Below, one piece after another: positions 57,274 to 64,000 of a stretch of DNA of 64,000 bases; position 1 is the stretch's first letter; every line of letters begins with the position of its first letter. Both the position numbers and the translations under genes were made by a program. The notes beneath the pieces are model-generated. The model had not been told where the DNA came from. It saw only the letters and a program-made list of their open reading frames with translations, and did not search any database. Origin of the DNA: Chitinispirillaceae bacterium (GTDB lineage: Bacteria > Fibrobacterota > Chitinivibrionia > Chitinivibrionales > Chitinispirillaceae); assembly GCA_016929595.1 (NCBI GenBank), contig JAFGIN010000123.1, forward strand, positions 1 to 64,000. The letters are read 5' to 3'.

Positions 57274-59399
57274 TGAATAATCAACACAATGATAATGAGA
57301 CTCCAGGTAGTAGCCGGACTTTTGATCGTGATGTTTTTAAACTTCTTTTTAAATACGTATTCCGTTATAAAAAACTGGTTGCAATTTCATTTCTGTTCTT
57401 GAGCATACTTACCGTTGCCAAACTTTCATCCCCGCTTCTTACCCGTTATGCCATAGATCGTGCGATTATTAAAACTGGTGTTGCAGTATATAATTCATCA
57501 GAACCAGATCCCCTGTTTTTTTCAAACATAATCAAAAAGAAAATCAGTATCAACGATTCCATCGGGTTTCTTTTTCAGTTTCAATTATCAAATATCTCTG
57601 CAAAAGAGATCGATTCTCTTGCCAGAAAAGGTATCATTTCAAGACTTAAGTATACACTTGTAAACATTCCGGATCATCTCTCTGAATCTCTTTCAAACAA
57701 ACTACAAGTGGTTCAAGGAAAATATTCGCTTCCATCCGGAAAAAATTATTTCTTATTGAGTGATGATGCAAAAGAGGAATTTTCTGTTCAGGAGATGATG
57801 CGATTAAGAGCGGTTGATCTGAATCAGATCTTTATTATATTAATAATATTGATAAGCCTCTTTATACTTGAATTTTATGTTTCATACTCGCAGGTTATTT
57901 ATCTCATGAAATTATCACAGAATTCCATGAGGGACCTGCGTACAGACCTCTATAATCACATACTATCGCTTGAAAATTCTTTTTTTGACAAAACACCTGT
58001 AGGAAAACTGGTCAGCAGAGTAATTCATGATATCGAATCGCTCAATGAACTTTTTTCGTCAGTGCTTGTTGCACTGACACAGGACATCCTGATTCTATCG
58101 GGAATCAGCATAGTTTTATTTGTAATGGATGTCCGGCTTGCGCTTGCTGTATTCATAACATTTCCGCCACTTGTTATCGTCACACTTATTTTCAGATCTC
58201 AGGCACGGACTGCATATCGAAAAATCAGGTCAGCAATAGCAGATCTCAATACCTTTCTCAATGAGAACATAACAGGGATACGAATTGTGCAGATCTTCAC
58301 TCAGGAGATTCGCCAGTTTTCACGTTACAAAATTATAAATCATTCTGTTTTCGCTGCAAATATACAACAATTGAAAATTTTCGCAGTATTCAGACCATTT
58401 ATTGATTTCCTCAGGTGGTTTGCAATAGGAAGTGTTATCTATTTCGGTGCACACGAATTTCTTCAGGGCAGAGTTTCCTATGGACTTATTGTAATGTTTC
58501 TTGCGTACGTTTCAAACTTTTTTGAACCGATAGCAGATCTTTCTGAGAAATTTGATATTCTCCAAAGTGCAACTGCAGCCGGAGAAAAAATAAATACGGT
58601 GTTCAATACACCATCACGTAAGGAAATGTATTCAGATCCACATTCACCATCAGATCCTGTATCCCCTTTCTCCGGTGAGATTTCATTTAACAATGTCTGG
58701 TTTTCGTACAAACCGGAGGAATATGTGCTTAAAGATATTACATTTACGATCAAACCCAGATCCACTATCGCAATAGTTGGAGAAACCGGTTCAGGAAAAA
58801 GTACTATCATCAACCTTATTACCGGTTTATATCCTGTAACCAGAGGTGAATTACTTATCAACAACAAAAATATCAGTACCTACCCCGTCAATATTCTTCG
58901 TAAAAAAAGTGCTATTGTCATGCAGGACATATTCCTGTTCTCACGTTCTGTGGAAGAAAACATAACACTGGGGGAACCAGTTGATAAACAGTGGCTTGAT
59001 CATATTTTGAAAATGACACACTGTGATCATTTTATCAAAAAATTGCCAAAAGGACTCGATGAGATGGTAATGGAAAGAGGTATGACGTTTTCTACAGGTG
59101 AACGTCAGCTGGTTTCGTTTGCACGGGCACTTTACACAAATCCGGACATTCTTATTCTTGACGAAGCAACCTCCGGCATCGATACGGAAACTGAGTTACT
59201 GATACAGGATGCGATCGCCCACATCGTTAAAGACCGCACATCAATAGTAATTGCACACCGTCTCTCAACAGTGCGAAATGCTGACTGTATCCTGATTCTG
59301 GACAATGGAACGATACGGGAATCGGGAACCCATGATGAGTTGATTGCACTTGACGGATACTATAAAGATCTATGCACGTTACAATTTGGTCAGATTTAA
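57270..59399 (+). CDS. ABC exporter half-transporter, catalytic-site subunit with large insert
   Basis: 709 residues. The ATPase has Walker A GETGSGKS and Walker B LILDEATSGID with the catalytic Glu, but a degenerate signature (FSTGERQLVSFARAL). Paired with the preceding gene, this gives one working and one degenerate ATP site, as in heterodimeric type IV exporters. Unusually, about 120 residues (about 60-180, with ISINDSIGFLFQFQLS and LARKGIISRLKYTLV) are inserted between TM1 and TM2, predicted to lie outside the cytoplasm. Related second subunits (YheH type) can carry a similar insertion. The 4-base overlap with the upstream gene indicates coupling. Confidence 0.92.
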   Translation: MMNNQHNDNETPGSSRTFDRDVFKLLFKYVFRYKKLVAISFLFLSILTVAKLSSPLLTRYAIDRAIIKTGVAVYNSSEPDPLFFSNIIKKKISINDSIGFLFQFQLSNISAKEIDSLARKGIISRLKYTLVNIPDHLSESLSNKLQVVQGKYSLPSGKNYFLLSDDAKEEFSVQEMMRLRAVDLNQIFIILIILISLFILEFYVSYSQVIYLMKLSQNSMRDLRTDLYNHILSLENSFFDKTPVGKLVSRVIHDIESLNELFSSVLVALTQDILILSGISIVLFVMDVRLALAVFITFPPLVIVTLIFRSQARTAYRKIRSAIADLNTFLNENITGIRIVQIFTQEIRQFSRYKIINHSVFAANIQQLKIFAVFRPFIDFLRWFAIGSVIYFGAHEFLQGRVSYGLIVMFLAYVSNFFEPIADLSEKFDILQSATAAGEKINTVFNTPSRKEMYSDPHSPSDPVSPFSGEISFNNVWFSYKPEEYVLKDITFTIKPRSTIAIVGETGSGKSTIINLITGLYPVTRGELLINNKNISTYPVNILRKKSAIVMQDIFLFSRSVEENITLGEPVDKQWLDHILKMTHCDHFIKKLPKGLDEMVMERGMTFSTGERQLVSFARALYTNPDILILDEATSGIDTETELLIQDAIAHIVKDRTSIVIAHRLSTVRNADCILILDNGTIRESGTHDELIALDGYYKDLCTLQFGQI

Positions 59400-59474
59400 A
59401 AATCGTAGACTGGAACATTTTGATTTCTAAACTGTAGACAACTATACAATCAATATAAAGAAAGATGGAAACAA

Positions 59475-60563
59475 GTGAATATACTAATGCTTACCTATCA
59501 GGGTGATATGGCTGGTTCGACAAATTCCATTGCATTTCTCTCCAGAGGTCTTGCAGAAAAAGGCCACACTGTTGTTGTCGGGTGTCGAAAAGAGAGTCTT
59601 TTGTATACAATGCTTCAGGACAGCGGCGTCATTGTCGAACCAATGGTTTTTCATGGACGATTTGATTTGAAAAACATTCGCCATGTCAGGGATACAGTTA
59701 AAAAATATTCGATAGAGCTTATCAACGCACAGTCAAGTTACGACCGGTACTCATCAATTCTCGCAAGATTTTTTTATCGTTTAAACACAAAAGTTGTTCA
59801 TACCAGAAGACAACCGCCGCGAAGTGATGGTGGTTTGATTCAAAGATTATTTTATCTCGCTGGTACCCACAAAATTGTCGTCATCAGTGATATGATGAAA
59901 AAAATATTCGTAAAAAAGGGATACCCGGCAAGCCATCTTGAAGTCATATACAATGGCGCCCCAACAGAGAGATATTCTGTCATTAATGAGAAAAAAACAG
60001 CAGATTTACGAATGCATTTCGGTATTTCCGAAAACGAAATTGTTATCGGATGTATATCTCGTTTCAAAAAACAGGAGCAATTGATTCAAGCTCTTAAAAT
60101 TATCAATAAACCCTGGAAAGTTCTTTTCGCGGGTATTGAAAAAAATTCACTTGATCCGCTTGCAGCACAACTTGGAATTCCAAATCAAATTCTTTACGCC
60201 GGCTATGTTGACCCTCAGGAAATCCTGAATTACTACAAACTATTGTCTGTTAATGTACTTCCATCGACTACTGATGGTTTTGGTTTGGTACTCATCGAAG
60301 CAATGGCTTGCGGTATCCCAGTCATTGGAACAGATTTTGGCGGTATCAGTGATGTCATTCAACATGAGATAAGCGGTCTGCTTTTTAAAGATGGCGATTT
60401 CAAAGGTCTGGCAGATAGTATTGAGCGATGTATAAATGACAGCCACCTTCGTGAGCGTCTTATCAGAAATGGAAGGAAGCGTGCGCTTGAGGATTTTGCT
60501 ATTGAAAAAACGATTGAAAACTATGAAAAATTTTACCATCGGCTGATTTCTGATGGACGATAA
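59475..60563 (+). CDS. GT4 family glycosyltransferase
   Basis: 362 residues starting at GTG 59475. GT-B fold glycosyltransferase of family GT4: the N-terminal GDMAGSTNSIAFLSRGLAEKG acceptor-side loop, RFKKQEQLIQAL, and the donor-site STTDGFGLVLIEAMACGIPV (the E-x7-E type motif), then GTDFGGISDVI. It transfers a sugar from a nucleotide donor to a glycan or lipid acceptor on the cytoplasmic side. It follows the ABC exporter genes by 75 bases, suggesting the exporter and transferase handle the same product. Confidence 0.9.
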   Translation: MNILMLTYQGDMAGSTNSIAFLSRGLAEKGHTVVVGCRKESLLYTMLQDSGVIVEPMVFHGRFDLKNIRHVRDTVKKYSIELINAQSSYDRYSSILARFFYRLNTKVVHTRRQPPRSDGGLIQRLFYLAGTHKIVVISDMMKKIFVKKGYPASHLEVIYNGAPTERYSVINEKKTADLRMHFGISENEIVIGCISRFKKQEQLIQALKIINKPWKVLFAGIEKNSLDPLAAQLGIPNQILYAGYVDPQEILNYYKLLSVNVLPSTTDGFGLVLIEAMACGIPVIGTDFGGISDVIQHEISGLLFKDGDFKGLADSIERCINDSHLRERLIRNGRKRALEDFAIEKTIENYEKFYHRLISDGR

Positions 60564-60591
60564 AATTGATTGCCTGTAGATTGATTTTTTT

Positions 60592-60774
<183 letters not shown>

Positions 60775-60778
60775 TTTT

Positions 60779-61756
60779 TTATGAAACGTATTGTTTATTC
60801 ACACAGTCAGCTCTGACCACATCTCTGACTGTGTACATAGGTCTTTTATTAATCGAAAGAAAAATTCTGCCCAGATATTCCCCCATAACTCCGATACTCA
60901 TAAGAATGAGCCCCCCAAGTATCAGAGTTGTCAAAATAAGTGTAGTCCACCCTTCAACCGTTTGCTGGAGAACGAAATAACTTACAAGATAAACGAATGC
61001 AAGGGCAAACCCAAGAATTGCAGTGCAGAAACCAACCACTGAAGAAAACCGCAACGGCAGAACCGAAAAATTAGTAACGTGGGTAAGCATTACCCGCATT
61101 GAGCGAATAACGTTATAATTGCTTGAGCCACAATTGCGGGAATGATGCTCCACCTCAATCTGACTGGTATTATCGGTTATTTGAAGAATCAACCCCTGAA
61201 TGTAAGGGTAAGGTCCCTGATAACGAAGAATTTCATCGACAACAGGACGCGAAATCATCTGAAATGGCGAGAGATAAATATCCCTTGGCTTATTCAGGAG
61301 TATTGTTGCGATTTCCCCATTGAGCCAGCTTCCGATGTTTTTCCACCATGCCTGTTTTTTCTGAGTAAATTTTGCGTAACACACATCGAAACCTTCTTCA
61401 CATTTATGATACAGTCTCATTATATCAAATGGACTGTGCTGCAGATCGTCATCCATGATTACCACATACTTACCAGTTGAATAGGAAAGCCCTGCCATTA
61501 TTGCATTATCCTGTCCGGAATTTTTTCTTAGATTAACTCCGATGATATTACCTGACAATGCAGCCATCTTGCGAATAATATCCCAGCTCTGGTCAACACT
61601 GGCATCATTAACAAGGACAACTTCGTATGTAATACCCTGCATAGCCAGATCGATCTGACTGCAGAGATTAATCAGACTTTCTTCACTGTTATATACAGGT
61701 ATCACAATGCTAACTTCCATTGCGGGTAATTCTAACAAGGATATCTCTCCCTTCAC
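60779..61756 (-). CDS. GT2 family polyprenyl-phosphate glycosyltransferase (GtrB/DPM-like)
   Basis: Up to 325 residues. The GT2 domain shows SIVIPVYNSEESL, VVLVNDASVDQSW and VVIMDDDLQHSP. It is followed by two C-terminal TMs (VGFCTAILGFALAFVYLVSY; LILTTLILGGLILMSIG) and GEYLGRIFLSINKRPMYTVRD, the hallmark of GtrB/ArnC-type enzymes that charge undecaprenyl phosphate with a sugar. The start is uncertain: GTG 61756, TTG 61738 (AAGGGAGAG upstream) and ATG 61720 are all in frame. All overlap the upstream methyltransferase gene, so the two are coupled. The product sugar-lipid could be the donor for the GT39 enzyme encoded just beyond. Confidence 0.88.
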   Translation of the reverse strand: MKGEISLLELPAMEVSIVIPVYNSEESLINLCSQIDLAMQGITYEVVLVNDASVDQSWDIIRKMAALSGNIIGVNLRKNSGQDNAIMAGLSYSTGKYVVIMDDDLQHSPFDIMRLYHKCEEGFDVCYAKFTQKKQAWWKNIGSWLNGEIATILLNKPRDIYLSPFQMISRPVVDEILRYQGPYPYIQGLILQITDNTSQIEVEHHSRNCGSSNYNVIRSMRVMLTHVTNFSVLPLRFSSVVGFCTAILGFALAFVYLVSYFVLQQTVEGWTTLILTTLILGGLILMSIGVMGEYLGRIFLSINKRPMYTVRDVVRADCVNKQYVS

Positions 61757-62315
61757 TAATAATATCGCTGGTAAACTTTAACTGCTCTGAAGCAGTCTCA
61801 AGCATTTCTGTAAAGGTTTTTTTTGTATACCGGAACGATTCGGCACCATTTCCGGCATTTGATGCCTTCGATGCAATATTTCCGATCACCCCCTTGATTG
61901 ATGTAATATTAGTAACCGGTTCAGAAATAATAATTTTTGGAGCCGAGGCAAGCATGAGTGATAAGATATGCATCGTTGAGGCATGGAAATGATACAATGA
62001 TCCCCCCATGATGCACACATCCGCTTCGGGAAGCTTTGAAAGTTTCATTATATCACCATACTCGGCATCAAATCCCCTCTTCTTTGCGAAAGAAATAAAA
62101 CTGGCATTAATATCAATCCCTTTCCATCTCTTTTTTGTTCGAGAGCAATGATCGGCAATACAAATGTCGCCAAAACAAAGCTCAACAATGGAGCGATCAG
62201 AAGCTGATAGTATAGCAATTATTCTGTTAAACCGTTTTGTGTACAGTTCGCGGTACAGAACTGTCATCACAGCACGATAGATCCAGATGTTTCTGTAAAT
62301 AACATTCATTAGCAT
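61710..62315 (-). CDS. Class I SAM-dependent methyltransferase-like protein
   Basis: 201 residues with a Rossmann methyltransferase pattern: motif I region SIVELCFGDICIADHC (Gly-poor compared with the usual ExGxGxG), an acidic residue at the end of strand 2 (WKGIDINASFISFAKKRG) and motif III/IV PEADVCIMGGSLYHFHAS. Substrate unknown. A sugar or lipid is likely from the context, since it overlaps the GT2 gene and faces the GT39 gene across a divergent 266-base gap (62316-62581) that probably holds both promoters. Confidence 0.72.
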   Translation of the reverse strand: MLMNVIYRNIWIYRAVMTVLYRELYTKRFNRIIAILSASDRSIVELCFGDICIADHCSRTKKRWKGIDINASFISFAKKRGFDAEYGDIMKLSKLPEADVCIMGGSLYHFHASTMHILSLMLASAPKIIISEPVTNITSIKGVIGNIASKASNAGNGAESFRYTKKTFTEMLETASEQLKFTSDIISEGRDILVRITRNGS

Positions 62316-62581
62316 ACCCTGAAGTTACTGAGCATATAGTGCTCAAAATCTCCCATTTCTGATTAAATTGAACAACAATCCCTTACACCATTTGTACTTT
62401 TTCAGCCCTTTATCTATTTTTAATTTACGCTTTTTTTTGAGTTTTTTTTAAAAAAAATTTTTAAACTGAAAACTGTACACAGATTTCAGGCACAAGACTG
62501 AGATTACACATATATTACAGATATCTGTTCTAACACATATTATTAAGCATAAAAAACAACTATAGTAAGCAGTTTATCTGA

Positions 62582-64000
62582 ATGAAAAAGCAGCACATCT
62601 TTTATGCAATACTCCTTTTTGCAGGTGCATTGATTGTCCGGATGCCTGGTATCAGTCACCATTCAATCTGGTTTGATGAAGCCAGTACCGCATTCAACAT
62701 TACACAGACAGATCTTTTTAAAGCAATCAACACAACGGAATCGACTCCACCACTATTTTTTTACCTTGAGAAATTTGTTATTCAATGGTTCCATCTTCCA
62801 CTAAGCGAATGGTCATTACGGCTGCTCCCAATGTTATTTGAATCAGTCAGCTGCGTTCTTTTCTTTTTTATTTTTAGCAGTATATCTAATAGAAAACTTG
62901 GATTTTTATCATATGTTTTGCTATTAATAGCCAGCTCTTCAATCAATACATCACATGATGCACGCACGTATTCACTCTTTACGCTGACAGCACTTTCCTC
63001 GTTATGGTTCACACTCAGATGGTGGCAATCTCAGGGGAGTAAAAACACCATTGGACTGGCTGTTTTCACCGTGCTCCTTATCCAGACTCATTATTACGCA
63101 GTTTTCTGGGTTGCAGCGCTTCTTTTATCTGTGTTACTTGTTAAATTTAACGATAAACAGCTCAAACGCTACTTCGTCATTGTAATTTCAGCAGCATTGG
63201 TTTCATCTCTTAGCCTCCTCCATCTTCTGTCTATTCAAAGTGCTTATCAATTTGACTCATCAAAGAGCTATTTACTGTTAAAATGGATTCCGGGAATTGT
63301 ATACACTCCTGTAAAAATTCTTATCGGTGCATACCTTTCCAAAATTCTCAATCTTCGTGAAATCAGCTGGATCGACCTTACAGGAATTATTTCAACAATT
63401 GCGATAGTCATCGTTTCCATAGTACTGTTTTTTCGACGCCTGTATTATCATCAGATATCCGACAGGGAAAAAATTCTTTCATTTTCATTGTTTATTGGAT
63501 ACAGTATTCACATTGGAATCGGATGGGTCATACCCTGCGTACATCCGCGATATATGGCTTATCACCTTATTCTGCTGTTCGGATTTATTGTAATAAACAC
63601 AGCTTTAAAAAAATGGACGCTCACAACTGCAATGACACTGCTTATTACATTCAATGTAATTGCCAATTTTAAGTATTACAAATCACACAAACCTTACATA
63701 GTTCCCTGGCGGATAGTTGGTGCAACAATTGATAACCATGTAAATAAAAATGGTGGACAGCCACTGCCTGTGCTGGCACATTATTCTATATGTCTGCCCG
63801 TAGGTTTTTACGTTCAAAACAGATCTGTCCCCTTTTATCATATCGATTCACCAGCAAACAAGGACCAACGTTTTACTTTTGCAAAAATGAATCTTTTCGG
63901 AAAAAATTTTTATACAACGCTCTATCACTATACCTATTTTGAACAGAAAGGTTCTACCTCATTCATAGATCTGGTTACAGAATTGAAACATGGTTATATA
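62582..64000 (+). CDS. GT39-like (PMT/ArnT family) membrane glycosyltransferase, cut by window end
   Basis: Open from ATG 62582 to the last base (473 codons, no stop), so the C terminus is missing. The N-terminal membrane segment is followed by the first extracytoplasmic loop SIWFDEASTAFNI with the catalytic-type Asp-Glu, then STPPLFFYLEKF and SHDARTYSLFTLTALS, all typical of GT39/PMT_2-like enzymes (the family of ArnT), then many TM segments. Such enzymes take a sugar from a polyprenyl-phosphate donor on the outer face of the inner membrane, which the neighbouring GtrB-type GT2 could supply. The acceptor is unknown. Confidence 0.88.
   Translation, partial: MKKQHIFYAILLFAGALIVRMPGISHHSIWFDEASTAFNITQTDLFKAINTTESTPPLFFYLEKFVIQWFHLPLSEWSLRLLPMLFESVSCVLFFFIFSSISNRKLGFLSYVLLLIASSSINTSHDARTYSLFTLTALSSLWFTLRWWQSQGSKNTIGLAVFTVLLIQTHYYAVFWVAALLLSVLLVKFNDKQLKRYFVIVISAALVSSLSLLHLLSIQSAYQFDSSKSYLLLKWIPGIVYTPVKILIGAYLSKILNLREISWIDLTGIISTIAIVIVSIVLFFRRLYYHQISDREKILSFSLFIGYSIHIGIGWVIPCVHPRYMAYHLILLFGFIVINTALKKWTLTTAMTLLITFNVIANFKYYKSHKPYIVPWRIVGATIDNHVNKNGGQPLPVLAHYSICLPVGFYVQNRSVPFYHIDSPANKDQRFTFAKMNLFGKNFYTTLYHYTYFEQKGSTSFIDLVTELKHGYI

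Overview
The window looks like chromosomal DNA of a free-living Gram-negative bacterium with moderately low GC. It encodes a TolC/adaptor/RND efflux system, a large beta-barrel protein, many signal peptides and lipoproteins, secreted polysaccharide-degrading enzymes with sorting-like C-terminal tails, very large tetratricopeptide (TPR) proteins and an MglA-type GTPase. This mix fits the Fibrobacterota/Chitinivibrionia side of the FCB group or a similar lineage. No rRNA or tRNA is present to confirm it. The only housekeeping gene recognised with near certainty is rpsT (ribosomal protein S20).

Layout. 0.3-3.6 kb: a CBS-containing family II pyrophosphatase, an AEC permease and a GDPD-like phosphodiesterase. 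3.8-11.3 kb: secreted polymer-degradation and surface genes, namely a GH43 enzyme with a ricin-type lectin domain, an unknown secreted protein, a modular Ig/FN3/InlB/propeller protein broken by a one-base deletion, and a CE6/SASA-type esterase. 12.0-21.1 kb: a four-gene cassette I cannot assign to a known system (a 248-aa protein, an SH3-like lipoprotein, a 1659-aa protein with C39-like cysteine peptidase and degenerate M23 domains, and a 607-aa partner). 21.4-30.1 kb, minus strand: a TolC, adaptor and RND operon ending in a HExxH peptidase/WD40-like/beta-barrel protein. 30.1-31.2 kb: no gene recognised. 31.2-33.8 kb: two genes with NADase-type glycan-binding domains, one carrying two compensating frameshifts.

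33.9-44.8 kb, minus strand: an operon for three large exported proteins (TPR; chitobiase-type repeats, PKD and FGE-like domain; 1920-aa TPR). Across rpsT from it lies 45.7-51.8 kb: a TPR/zinc-finger membrane protein, a DUF4388 protein, an MglA-like GTPase with a roughly 430-residue Gln/Pro-rich tail and a roadblock/LC7 partner. Together these two blocks may form a cell-polarity or envelope-machinery island. 51.8-55.2 kb: a zinc-ribbon protein, a polysaccharide deacetylase, a GH26-like lipoprotein and a DUF1573 protein. 55.5-64 kb: an asymmetric heterodimeric ABC exporter followed by a GT4, a GtrB-type GT2, a methyltransferase and a GT39 gene cut off by the window end. The last group suggests assembly of a surface glycan or glycolipid from lipid-linked sugars.

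The intergenic DNA holds a dispersed GATACC-type repeat (three copies, two of them between convergent genes), REP-like palindromes, a heptamer tandem repeat at a stop codon, and a decayed 3' end of an aspartate-semialdehyde dehydrogenase gene.
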